This document shows, in pieces, positions 50,268 through 62,039 of a stretch of DNA of 64,000 nt (the first letter of the stretch is position 1; each line of letters opens with the position of its first letter). The DNA comes from Paramecium pentaurelia (taxonomy: Eukaryota; Ciliophora; Oligohymenophorea; Peniculida; Parameciidae): NCBI GenBank assembly GCA_905183005.1, contig CAJJDO010000006.1, positions 667,781 through 731,780 of the forward strand. The letters run 5' to 3'. The position numbers and the translations under genes are program-made. The notes beneath the pieces were generated by a model. That model was not told where the DNA came from. It did no database searches and saw only the letters and a list, made by a program, of their open reading frames with translations.

Positions 50268-50937
50268 ATGAAACAAATTATAATAACTTACTAATTAGCA
50301 TTTAAGAAAGCATTATACACGATATCTTAAAACATTTCATAATCAACAAGCTGTAAATGAAGAGGATAATTGCGAATAATAGAATTAGATCTTGCGATTA
50401 TTTTATATCAAATAAAAATAATACCTTCATTAACAAAACCTGTTGAAATACTTAGACCTATAGTTAGAAGATATAAAATAAAATATAATAGTGTTTTTAG
50501 AAGCTTGGTAGAAGATTTTCATTAATTAAATTAAAATAGTCAGGATTTATTGAAGCATATCCAAATAATTTCAGTTGATAATAGTAGAAGAAATCTATCT
50601 TAGAAATAATTATATAAAAATTTGAAGAGATTAAAAACATATCTATCTAAATTAATTCTATTTCCAAGGGTCACATATCAACCAGAAAAATAGAGTTGTA
50701 AAAGATTCATGAAATCAAACTGTTGAATAACCAGTCACATAAAATACTAATCAAGAATTATTTGCAATAAGTTAAATTAATTACTAATTTTTTTTACAAA
50801 GAACTGAAAAAGCTATAGGTATTTCTAAAAAATTAAGAGCTAAAAATATTAAGAGAAGATTTATATAAGAATGGTATAATGCTAAAGTTGTTGTAGTCAA
50901 GGAAGAGAGAATATAAGTAAAAGAAACTAAAAAGTGA
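50268..50937 (+). pseudogene. Ribosomal protein eL13-like locus with several frame changes
   Basis: The middle is clearly eL13-like: SLTKPVEILRPIVRRYKIK, then ISVDNSRRNLSQKQLYKNLK and TYLSKLILFPR, matching GISVDPRRRN...LKEYRSKLILFPR of the family. The expected N-terminal block is also recognisable (HLRKHYTRYLKTFHNQQA, like HFHKDWQRRVATWFNQPA), as is a basic C-terminal stretch (GISKKLRAKNIKRRF), but the pieces lie in different frames, and I could not join all of them with 20-30 nt introns. From the first ATG (50,268) the frame ends within about 40 codons. Either this is a decayed eL13 copy or the sequence here carries indels. A working eL13 should exist elsewhere. Confidence 0.55.
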
Positions 50938-50997
50938 TACATTTAGTATTATTTATTTACAATTTATTTATTAACTTATTAAGGAACATAAAGAGAA

Positions 50998-53048
50998 ATG
51001 TCTACTAAAAAATAGGTTTAAGGAGGAAAAACATCAAGATCTAATAGCAAATAATCAGTCTCTAATCCTATATCTGTAAGAAAACGATTTTCTTCATTAT
51101 GTTCACCGTAAAATTTTTGATATAATCATTGCTATAGATCAAACAATTAAGGACAATCAACTTGTGTCTTTTGTTAGAAATTTAAAAATAAAAAGGTTGA
51201 ATCTTATGCTTCTCTCCTTAATAAGGCTTTATTTGCTAAATATTCTTCATCTCAAAATTACTATTATTCAAAGGACATTAATGATATAATTGATGAAGAA
51301 TCTACACCAGCAGTTGTATTTTATAGAGATTTGGAATGTATAGTAGAGGAAGAAGAATATTTGAAAAGGTATTAACTATTATATTAAAAGATCTTATGCT
51401 AAAAAGGAAACAACTTCTAAAATTAAAGCTTTGTTAGAATACTATAAATATCATAAAGATATACCTAGACTCTTTATGCAAAAGGTCTATATAACAATTA
51501 ATAAGTTTCACGAAAAGAAACGAAGAATAGAATATGCGAATATCAAAAGGAGATTGAATATTCCAGATGAAGATATAGTAAATTTAATATCTAAAAATTT
51601 AGTAACAACCAAAAAAAAAGGAGAAGAAGAAGAAATAACAACATAGTGATGAAGATGTAACTGTGGGTTAGTTGAAACATTTACTAAAGGATTTGAAATT
51701 AGATACATATTCCTATCTCTAAAAAAAAGTTGATATCTCAAGTAGTGTATAATTACGTGAATTCGTATAATAAATAGGATAAAAATATGATTATCTAGGA
51801 TAAATTTCTGGTTTATTGTCTATTGATTAAAGCAATAGTTTTCTCTTAAGATCTTAAGATCTTTCAATGATCAACAAGAATCTTAAATAAAATTATCTCA
51901 TTAATCATAAACCATAAAAAAATTAAAATTCTAAAGCTTAAATTATAGACTCTAAAACTAGCTATTAAGGGAGTCTTGATAAAATTAATATCAATAGATT
52001 GTAATTTAACAATCAAGGAGAAATATCTTCTTTAAAAGCTGAAAACTCTATTAAAGCAGGTGAGTAAACTAAAAGATCAAATTAGGAATAATCACCTTTA
52101 AGGAATACATCATAATTATAGACTATTTAAAAAGTTTATTCCTAAATAGAAGGATTTGTTAATTTTGTTTAAAAATAATAATAATCATTGTAAAAATAAT
52201 AAAAACTAAATTATGGCCAAAAGTCAAATTCGTAAAGGAAAGTCAGTGCAAATTTTAATTCAACTGATTGCTAATTCAGAATACCAAGTAGATAAAATTC
52301 AACATAAAAGCAATCTGTTGATTTATAATCAAATTAAGTTAATTTCTTGTAAATATTTTTTGAAAATCTATTAATAGAAGAACCAGAGTAGCTTCCCAAT
52401 TATAAAAATACGATGATGATTATAAGAGTATCAAACATGTACATTTATAATCTTAGGTAAGCAACCATTAGCAACTGATAGAATTCAAAGATAAAGTGTT
52501 TATAATGTAGGAGAGAAAATATAACAGAAATATTTATCCTAAAATATGTAGATTTATTATGTAATTTTAGATAAAAAATACCATAGAAATTCACTTAATA
52601 TGCATTAGCAACACTGAGAAATCTGTAGGTAAAGAATTTTGAAGTAAAGAAGAAGTAAATTGTAAATTCTAACAACATGCAAGGATTCACATTAAATTCT
52701 TAATTATTACATAATAGAACTAAATCTTAAGATGCAATTGGAAATTATAAAACATCTCCTCCAAAATAACCTTTAAGACATGACAACTCAAAAGATCCAT
52801 TAAGAATTACGAACAATATTTGTGTTTAAGCATCATCAAAAAAGGGAGGTGGTGTATATAATATCAACTAAAATAATATAGTTAATATTTATATTGAAGA
52901 TTTGAAATCTTCTGCAAAAATAAAGTAAGGTGGTTCGTAAACTGCTCGAATCAATAGTCCCTTAAAAAATAACCCTAAAGGTGGAATTTTTGATGTTTAT
53001 AACACTTAAAGATCTAATTTGAGTCCTGCAAGCAAAAAAATGTCATGA
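50998..53048 (+). CDS. Large Gln/Ser/Asn-rich protein, unrecognised
   Basis: Starts ATG 50,998 (MSTKKQVQGGKTSRSNSKQS). The first 200 residues are structured-looking, with CVFCQKFKNKKVESYASLLN, DINDIIDEESTPAVVFYRD and KALLEYYKYHKDIPRLFMQK, followed by FHEKKRRIEYANIKRRLN. A 19-nt GT...AG segment at 51,602-51,620 appears to be an intron, restoring the frame into HSDEDVTVGQLKHLLKDLKL. The rest is long, Gln/Ser/Asn-rich and probably disordered, ending SPASKKMS with TGA 53,046-53,048. Further introns of 22-30 nt lie near 51,112, 51,370, 52,349 and 52,456. No family or catalytic motif found. Confidence 0.6.
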
Positions 53049-53091
53049 ATAATGTTTTATATATATAAATTCTATGGATTATTAATAATTT

Positions 53092-55382
53092 TCATAATTA
53101 TTTAAATGTGCTAAATTTATGAGGATTAAAAGCTGTCGAACATTTAGCCATAGTTACTGATTGTCTAGATATAGCATCAGTCATATAGAAGTTCTAAAAG
53201 TAGAAATTAAATTTACATCAATAAGATCTTTGAATGGAGTGGCTGAAATAGTTTACTTGGAGGATTCAGGTTTTAATGCGATTTATCCAAGAACACTTGA
53301 TTCAATATAATCGTATTTTAATAAATGAGGAGCTAATTCAGCCATTCTATATCTAACCTATCACAATTTTGAACTGTCATACTTCTTCTAATGTATCATA
53401 AGGTAGAGCACATCCACATTCTTCAGATAATGCCCTTAATATTTCCCAATCTGATTTTGCACCTGATGGGGGTAAAGCAACTAATTTTGTGGTTTATACT
53501 CTTCCTTCAGTTGAAACCTAATTGAATTTTAAATCTAATTACATAAGTTCCATTCTTTTCTGTATAAGTAGCTCCTGGTAATATAAGATCTGCATAATAA
53601 GCACCTTCATCACCATGACTACCAATATAAATTACATAAGCATCTTTAGGAATATCTTAAGCCTTTAAATTGTTATCAACTCCTAACAGAATCACAACCT
53701 TAGCAGGAACACTACTCTTCCTAGCAGTGATACCTAATTCAAGAGCATTAATTCTTCCAACATCTTTATGTAAAAGATTGAAACCATTCCATCCCAATTA
53801 TGGATTAATCACTGGAGAATTTATAGCAATCTTTTTTAAAGCATTATGAATAGCATTTCCATCAACTCTTTCTAAAACACCTGCTCCTGTTAAAATCATA
53901 GGTAACTTAGCATTTTTGAGTCTTGCTGCAAATGGATGAGTGCCATTAGCAATTTCATCAAGTATTGAGGCATTATTTCCTAAATGAACATAATTATAAG
54001 TTAAGTCATTGGCTGGTCCAATAAGAAATACTTTAAGATTATTTTTCCTTGTTGCTCTTAAAATTCTAGAATTCAATAATGGTGATTCAACCTTTGGATT
54101 AGTACCTACCAATAAAAGAACATCAGCCTCTTCAACACCTGTGATTCTTGAATTTAGTAAATAATTAGCTCTAAAATCTGCATCTAATTATGGTACACCA
54201 TTTCCTCTAATTTCAAAATTATCACTATCAAATCTATTCAATAAATCTTTTAAGGCTACAATAGATTCACAATCAGCAAATTCTCCAATAACTCCTACAA
54301 TTTCTTCTCCTTTAACTGATTATAATTTCTTAGCTGCTTATTATATGGCATCTGACCAATACAAATCAGTGAAGTTGCCTTATGCATCTCTAGCTAATGG
54401 AAGTGTTAATCTTTATTTTTTTAATCCATCAAAAGCTTATCTTGATTTATCATTTAACCATTCTTCATTGACTTCTTCATGAATTCTAGGTAAAACTCTC
54501 ATAATCTCAGCTCCTCTAGTATCAATTTAAATAAGTGGTAAAATAGTATCAAAAACATCAACAGAATCATAAGATTTTAATTCCCAAGGTCTAGAAGTAA
54601 ATGCATATGGTCCATTAGTTAAAGCACCAACTGGACAGATATCAGCTAGATTTCCTTATAATTCACTAGTGATCATTTTGTCAATGTATGTACCAATTTC
54701 AGTATTTCTTCCTCTTCCACTAGTTCCTAATTCAGTTACACCAGCATATTCATCAGAAAATCTGATACATCTCGTGCAATGAATGCATCTATTCATACTT
54801 GTAGCTACCAAAGGACCAAAATTTTTATCTTCCACAGCTCTCTTATATTCATTATGTCTGCTATCTCCATATCTAATAATAGAATATTAAGAGTGTACCC
54901 ATATTATTCAGAAATATCTTATAAATCACATTCTCCTCCTTAATCACAAATTGGACAATCTAATGGGTGATTAGCTAACATGAATTCCATCACACCTCCT
55001 CTTGCTATTCTTGTTTTTTCACTTTTTGTTAGTATTCTCATTCCAGGTGCAACTTAAGCTGCACATGCTGCAACCTTTTATAATATTCATTTAATTTATA
55101 CAGGTTTTGGTGATTTTTCAACCTCTACCAAACACATTCTGCAATTTCCTGCTACTGCTAATCGTTCATGATAACAAAATCTTGGAATAATTACACCTGC
55201 TGAATAACATGCTTAAAATATTGTTGCTGATGGATCAACCTATAATTATATATAAAAATTATAATATATACTTTATGTGGTACATCATCAATGAATATTT
55301 CTATGAGATTCTATTGTGTTGAGAATGCTGATAATTGTTTTCTCAATATTTGTTATCCTTTCTACAATGAGAATCTAATCAT
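53092..55382 (-). CDS. NDUFS1: NADH dehydrogenase 75 kDa subunit (NDUFS1, complex I)
   Basis: Iron-sulfur subunit of mitochondrial complex I. ATG 55,380-55,382 starts a presequence-like N-terminus (MIRFSLQKGQQILRKQLSAF). The [2Fe-2S] domain is CYSAGVIIPRFCYHERLAVA followed by GNCRMCLVEVEKSPKP. The 4Fe-4S region includes ARGGVMEFMLANHPLDCPICDQ-type sequence with DQGGECDLQ. The molybdopterin-oxidoreductase-like half follows (TGAGVLERVDGNAIHNALKK). The last exon after a 23-nt intron near 53,198 reads NFYMTDAISRQSVTMAKCST, the family C-terminus. TGA 53,092-53,094. Protein about 720 residues, usual family length. At least three introns, including about 32 nt after DDVPHK. Confidence 0.93.
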
Positions 55383-55684
55383 TGTTTTTATATATCAAAT
55401 AATATAATGTATTGCATTTAATTAAAAATTACTCAAACTAATTTAACAATATAATAAAAATTAATATTTAATAAATTAATGATTTATAAAAAAAGGTCTG
55501 TGAAATTTAAGATTAGTAATTGTTAGTGTGTCTGAAATTGATTTCTATAATTCCTTTAATATTTAAATAATACAAAAAAATAAAAAATATTGTGATTTTT
55601 AAGAATACAATAAATATTAATTTTAATATATGTTCATTTGAAATATTTAATCAAGATTGAAATTTAAATTAAAAAATATATTAA
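55383..55684. other. Divergent intergenic region
   Basis: About 300 bp, very A+T-rich, between the divergent starts of the NDUFS1 and NAC-alpha genes. No recognisable elements. Confidence 0.5.
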
Positions 55685-56295
55685 ATGGCTGAAGAGAAAG
55701 AGATTGAAATAAAGGAAGAGAAGGAGTAAACCTAAGAACATCACCATGATCATGATCATGATCACGATCATGATCACGAACATTCAGATGATGGTCACGA
55801 TCATGATCATTAAGGAGGAGATGATAAAGACAAGAAGGCTAATAGAGGAGAGAAGAAATTCAAAAAGTCTATGCTCAAATTAGGAATGAAGCCAGTAGCT
55901 GGAATCACTAGAGTTACAATTAAAAGAGGAAAACAATTCCTTCTCTATATTGATAACCCAGAAGTATTAAAATCAGCAAATGTTGATAATTCTTACATTG
56001 TTTTTGGAGAAGCTAAAGTAAATGATCCATAAAGTTAAATTGGAAAGAAGGAAGCTGATAATTTGGCTTAATAAGTGTATTAAATCAATTTCTAAAATGT
56101 AGTACCAAATAAGTCGAAGAAAAACATGAATAATAATAGGCATAAAATCCAGAATAAATTAGTGATGAAGGTATTCCACCTGAATCAATTAAAATGGTTA
56201 TGGAACATTGTAAATGTGATAGAAGTAAAGCAGTGGAAGCACTTAGAAAATCTGATAATGACACTGTTTAAGCCATTCTCACCTTAACTGGATGA
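55685..56295 (+). CDS. NACA: Nascent-polypeptide-associated complex alpha subunit
   Basis: NAC-alpha sits at the ribosome exit and shields new chains. The N-terminus MAEEKEIEIKEEKEQTQE is acidic, followed by a His-Asp tract. The NAC domain is clear: KKFKKSMLKLGMKPVAGITR, VTIKRGKQFLLYIDNPEVLK and NSYIVFGEAKVNDPQSQIG. A 26-nt intron after LAQQV restores the frame into the linker and the C-terminal UBA domain (GIPPESIKMVMEHCKCDRS then KAVEALRKSDNDTVQAILTL). About 194 residues, usual size. ATG 55,685-55,687; TGA 56,293-56,295. Confidence 0.92.
55739..55810 (+). repeat. His-Asp codon repeat
   Basis: A run of catgat/cacgat units encoding about 24 residues, mostly alternating His and Asp, within the N-terminus of the NAC-alpha gene. 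It may bind divalent metals; NAC-alpha proteins usually have a Glu/Asp-rich N-terminus without this His content. Confidence 0.85.
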
Positions 56296-56415
56296 TGATT
56301 TATTATATTTAAGTAGATAAATATAGTATAAAATTTAATACAAATAAATATTTCATAACAATAAGTTTACTAAATATATAAATAAGTATTCAATATATAT
56401 ATATATTTAATTAAT

Positions 56416-58105
56416 ATGGCTACAGTATAACAAAACATCTTGAATAATTAATTTGTAATACAAAAGAAGATATCTTCTGGTTCATTTGGAGTTGTATATC
56501 AAGGATTTGATTTAAGAACATCTGATCATGTAGCTATTAAAATAGAAAAACCAGAAATAGATGATTTATTTAGTTTGGATAGAGAAGTAGAGTCAAAAAT
56601 ATTATATATTTAGGTTCAAATATTAAGAATTTTGCATGGAATACCTCAAGTTCCAAAATTAAAATGGGCTGGTAAAGACAAAGGTAATAATGTGATGGTA
56701 ATTTAATTATTGGGAAGAGATTTAACACACTATTTAAGATAAAGGAAACGTTTTAGTTTGGCATGTGTTTTGGGTATTGCTGATTAGATGTTGACTATTC
56801 TTGAAGCTATTCATAGCAAGTATAATTTTAATTCAAGAAAGGGGTATCATTCATAGAGATATAAAGCCTGAAAACATATTGGCTGGTAAGGATAGAGAAC
56901 AGAATATTATTTATCTTGTAGATTATGGTATTGCTAAATAATTCAAAGATAAGGATGACAAACATATGTATATTAACTCATTTAACATAAAAGTCCTTTG
57001 AGAGAAAATAAACCTTTTTTGGGAACTTCCAGATATGCAAGTATGGCAGCTCACAGAGGTTAGGAATTATCAAGGAAGGATGATCTAGAATCTTTGGGAT
57101 ACATGTTAATGTATTTGAGATATTCATATAGAGATTTTTATTAAAAGGAAGTTTACCATGGTAGAGTATAAGTTATAAAAATGAAGATGAGAAGGTTAAG
57201 ATGGTAGGATTAATGAAAATGAGGATTACATCTTAAGAATTATGTTAAGATATTCCAACTGAGTTTATGAGATTTATTGATTTAGTTAAAAAAATGAGTT
57301 ATCGAGAAAAACCAGATTATAGGTAAATATTAAATTCAAATTATGATTTAGATATTTTTAATAATTATTTAGAAGAGTATCTATATAATAACAGATTGAA
57401 TCTCGATTTGATTGGTATGATGAAAACAATTATGAGAAAAAATCAGGATCTACATCACCCAAGAAATAGCAATCAATTAAAATTTTGGATTAATCCTATT
57501 TAATTCAATAAATCTATACACCAAATAAAAAAAAGTTAAGTGAAGAATTTGATGATACTGGATAATCTAAAAGAGACTCTAATGGAAGACAATCTTTAAT
57601 TAACAATAATACTAATAATCTACTTTTGTGTGATAGTAGAATGAATCTTAAAAATAAAAGTGTTAGTTCATACAATGGATCCAATTTATAATATAGTGAT
57701 ATATAACCTGATCTAAGTTGTCTTATAGCATATTAAAGAAATCTAAGATATGGATCATTTCATAATGAAGTTGAAATTCAAAAATAACCTGATAGAAGTA
57801 CTTCAGCATAAGATAAAATAAAAGTTAAACATAAATTAAGTTTGGATGTTAAACCAAATCCACACAAATCTATTATTGAATTTTAATTGGGATTAATAAA
57901 CAATCCCTCAATTATGGATTTTACAGTAAATAGTCAGAATTAAATGAATGAAGATGAAAGTCCATGTCTTGATGACAAATTTAGTATACTAAAAATAAGT
58001 TCAATTGATAAGTAATAATCTATTAATAATAATAGTAAATTCAAAAATCCAATACAAATCTTCAGATTAAACTTGAAAGATAGGAAGGGAATTAAAAATA
58101 ATTGA
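56416..58105 (+). CDS. Casein kinase 1 family protein kinase (second copy)
   Basis: CK1-family kinase: FVIQKKISSGSFGVVYQGFD, VAIKIEKPEID, GIIHRDIKPENILAG, YLVDYGIAKQFKDKDDKH (DYG in place of DFG), FLGTSRYASMAAHRG and LSRKDDLESLGYML, then SLPWQ and REKPDYRQI. Introns of about 22-30 nt interrupt the kinase domain (for example before VQILRILH and before GIIHRD). The C-terminal 200 residues are Ser/Asn/Gln-rich with no known motif (SVSSYNGSNLQYSDIQ). It differs from the kinase at 43,811 in tail and in details of both lobes, so they are old paralogs rather than recent copies. ATG 56,416, TGA 58,103-58,105. Confidence 0.92.
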
Positions 58106-58133
58106 ATAAACTTTATATTTATTATTTAATGAA

Positions 58134-59809
58134 TCAACCCTCATAGTATGGTTATGCATATCCACCTAAAGTGCTTCTCTTCCATGATCTATTGTAATGA
58201 GCAACAGCATCTAACAAGTGAGTTGGTCCCCATACAACAACAGAAATATCCTAATAATATATAACAGAATAATTACTTTATCCCAGAAGTGTCTTGTAGC
58301 AACTCTAGTCAAATGACCAGCATCAAGAGCAGAAATTCTTCTAGCAAATTCACTTCTTGGTACTCTTCTTCCCCAATAGCTATATCTTATTGAAATATTT
58401 ATACAAAACTTATTAAGCAATTTCTCTTGACTATTTAGCAGAACTCTCTTAACTTAATAATTCATTAAACACTTTGGCTCTAGCTCTGAATACTTCAACT
58501 TAACCTACAGATGAAGCATAATCAGATAAAACCATTTGACTGACATAAGCCATTTATGTTGCAAAGACTTCATTACCAATCAAGTAATTTCCAAAAAGAC
58601 CAGTATCTGAATATGCATAATAAACACATCTTTAGTAAGTAACATCAGGTAATCCACCAAGAAGTGAATGCATAGTATTATATTATCTACTTGGAGCATT
58701 CAAATGGAATCCTGTGTGTTTATCAGCTCTATAATCACCAATAAGTCTTTAGAAATAATGGAGAGCAAAAACATCAGGGTGATTCCATCCTGGAGTATCA
58801 AAGAAAACACCAACATTTAAATTAGTTAATTCATCATCTTTCATTAACTATATTATTAATAAAATATTAATACCATAATAGATGGAGTAGCATATGGTTT
58901 TTCTGAATTTGGTACTTCAGTTGGAACTGATGTACCTAATCCTTTGAATGCCTTATTAACTGCAGATACAAAGTCTTCATGATTAACATTACCAGCAGCA
59001 GAGACAACTACATTTGGTGCAACAAAATTAGCCTTATGAAATTATCTTATTTATTCTTCTGTAATATTTGGAATATTATCTCTAATTCCTGCTGCAGGTT
59101 AACCCATATAATGATCTCTATAATTTGTGTAATGTGCAGCTTCAGCAACAACTCTGTATTAATCATTGATGCTAACTGATTCTCTATAAATTCCTTCTCT
59201 TTCTGCTTCAATTTAAGCTGGTGAATATAAAGAATTTTTCAAAATGTCTCCCAAAAAGTTTACTGCTCTTTCAAGTTCAGATGGTAAGAAAGTTAGTGTG
59301 TAAGTCTATAATTCTCTGCCTTATTTAACTTTTAATGATCCTCCTAAATAATCTATTTCTGCTTCAACTTATTCTCTTGATTTTGTTGTTGTTCCCTATA
59401 ATAAATATTTATTCTTACTCTTAAGTTTAATTTTGAGATGAAATTTGAAACACCTGAGCTTTCTAAAGTTTCAAATCTTGATCCTGCTTTCACGGCTACT
59501 GTTATTGAAGCAAGTGGGGAATTGTATTATTCAGACACTACTCTAAGGCCAGTCTCCAATTATGTTAAGGCTAATTTTATTATTATTATACATACTTTAT
59601 GGTCTGTCATATTTTAAGGCTTCAGGAATTTCACCTGTTGGTAATTCTCCAAAATCCACTAATGCTGACTTAGAGAATTGTAATTAGTAATTTCTTTCAA
59701 CTTTAGTTTATTAGGTTTATGCAGCAGGGGTTTTCTTTCCTGAGACACTCTCAGCTGTGCAAAATTAAGCCAATTTACGAAGAGAATGAAATCTATTCCT
59801 CAAAAACAT
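58134..59809 (-). CDS. Mitochondrial processing peptidase / complex III core subunit-like protein (M16, zinc motif absent)
   Basis: M16-family protein of about 490 residues with a mitochondrial-type N-terminus (MFLRNRFHSLRKLAQFCTAE). Landmarks: ETGLRVVSEQYNSPLASITV, VAVKAGSRFETLESSGVSNF, GTTTKSREQVEAEIDYLGGS, LQTYTLTFLPSELERAVNFL, APNVVVSAAGNVNHEDFVSA, GVFFDTPGWNHPDVFALHYF, then FYWGRRVPRSEFARRISALD and the C-terminus HYNRSWKRSTLGGYAQPYY. The closest families are MPP-beta and UQCRC1. The zinc motif HxxEH that should follow SSG is replaced by NFISK, so it is probably a core subunit or alpha-like partner, not the catalytic peptidase. Introns include a 25-nt one after AQQV. ATG 59,807-59,809; TGA 58,134-58,136, 28 bp from the convergent kinase stop. 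Confidence 0.82.
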
Positions 59810-60046
59810 ATCTGAATTAATTTATTTATATTTAAAATTGGATTACTTTTAATACTAAATTAGAAATGCATTTTGCATATATTTTCTTCTTAGAATATTT
59901 GAATTTATGTTAATTATTCTAATTAAATAAAAACAATTAAGATATCGACACTATAACATCTCATTTAAATATTCAATCCAATTTATTATGATAATTGTGA
60001 TTATTAGTTAGAGTTTTTTATGAATTTATTTTTTTAATTCATAGAT

Positions 60047-62029
60047 TCATTATTACTCTGATTTTGTGATTTGATCTTCTTTTTCTTTTTAGGAATCTAT
60101 AATCATTTCAATTTATCTATCAATACTGATTTCTGGAGGAGCTTCTTACATATGTGTTTTAGGCTCTACATCACATAAATAAGTCAATTCAACCTGTTAT
60201 AATTTTTAAAGAGCTTCTATAATCTATCCATATTCTAATTTATCATTATATATTATTACAATCTTATAGTAGTAAATTAATTTTTTTGTTAGTTGTTTAT
60301 TTTTATAATATTTTATAGCCAACTGTTTTTAAAAAACCATTATATCCATGACTACATTTAGATTTAAAACATGTATTTGTTGGTTGATCAATTAAATTTT
60401 TTTTAATTTGATTCAAGATATCAGTTTCTTTTAGAATTCTTTGACAATATTTTTCATCCAAGATTCTTGATTTTATAATTGAAGTCACATATATTTATAG
60501 TTAATTGTTCCATTGATACTTTATGGCCAATTCTATTAAACTTTAATATAATTGTGCTTAAAACATAGACTCAAATAACAGTGGATTATTTAATCTATAA
60601 ATATATAGTAAATATATACTTATCACAAACTTCGAGAGCTTAAACAAGACATAAGTTCTTGAGTCCAAAGGTTTGTTAATCTTACAAATTTGAGATAATA
60701 AGTGGATTAATTTATTAGATTATCTATATTAAATCAGAAGTCTTCTAGTCTAAATACATGATGATTTGATTACCTTGTAGGGAATTAGCTTAAATAAATA
60801 ATAGGATTTTAGAGAATACTTTATAAACAGTGAGAATTCCTGTTTTTTTCTAAATTAATTAATAATAAATAATATTACAGCAATTTTAAAAAAGTAATAT
60901 GGTTTTAATACATTATCGAACAATTCTCTCAAAGGTTCATATAATTTTTGTTAAATTCCTTATTCTAAAAGCAAATCAAATATTTAAGTGATATCTGCTA
61001 CCATCTATTTGATATATAAATAATATTTATACTGTAATATTATCACAAAACTTATCCATTTGATGTATCATTTCTTCTAAAAGCTATTTTCTATAATTCT
61101 TCTATGCTTATGTTTAATGAATACATAACATTTTTGGTTGATGTATATATTATCATTAATTTTGTAATCTAAAATTAATAGTTTAACCACAATTTCTACA
61201 ATTTAATAATGGTTGATATGTTAAAGTAAATCACTTATTATATTGTTGTTAACAACGATATGATCCCAAAACTAAAAAGATGTAGGATTTAGTATTACTT
61301 CTCCTCCATATTTACTAGCTACAGGTTTTAATATCTTAGCATAATACCCCATAGATGTATCATTAATATTTGGAGTTTCTAAGAATTTGAAAAATGAATT
61401 TAATATATTCAACCTAACATTTTCATTTAGATGCAATCCTGACTTAGATTTAAATGAAGCGCACTAGACTATGATATTGAAATATACTAACTTGATGTTC
61501 CAGATATTCCTCCTCCATTATAATCTTCCTCCTCTTTGCATTGATCTTCATGATGCATTTAATACTCTGGTAAAATATCATCTTCGATAGTAGTCTAATT
61601 TAGATTCTTATTAAAACCAGTCTTTCATTGCTTAATAATGAGGATTGGGATTCATTTCGATGTCTTAAGAATAATAAATCAAAAAATCTAGTATTTTCCA
61701 TTGCAAATATTTCACTTATAATATACGGAAATTTTCGACTTTTCTCATTATCATCCATCTAATCATTTGTGACAATAATATAATGAATCATCTTTTCTAA
61801 ATTGTCAGGTTATTTCCAAACACTTATATTAATACTTTTTATTACAATTCAGTAAATGCATTCATAGCTCCAGCTTTAATGTCAAATAAGAAATTATCTC
61901 TTTCTAACAATTCTTCCAAAGTTGAGCTATTATTTTTTAAAATGTTTTCCAATTCTTGAGATTAACCAAAGGTTTGAAATTATGAGTACACTCTACATGA
62001 TAAATCTAATTTTCATACCCGAAGCTCAT
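60047..62029 (-). CDS. SAPS-domain protein (PP6 regulatory subunit-like), frame interrupted
   Basis: Regulatory subunits of PP6/Sit4-type phosphatases carry a SAPS domain of helical repeats. Here: SQELENILKNNSSTLEELLE with RDNFLFDIKAGAMNAF near the start; RLNILNSFFKFLETPNINDT and MGYYAKILKPVASKYGGEVI (like the family's NYFSKV section); SDLLQHI; then LIELAIKYQWNNQLQIYVTS (the WNN-type motif), SRILDEKYCQRILKETDILN and HGYNGFLKTVGYKI (like GYMGHLTRIAN). The ending SQKEKEDQITKSEQQ lies before TGA 60,047-60,049 in a frame shifted relative to the WNN part. Introns are many; some joins and the start (ATG 62,027-62,029) are uncertain. A family-level call only. Confidence 0.5.
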
Positions 62030-62039
62030 ATATGTTTAT

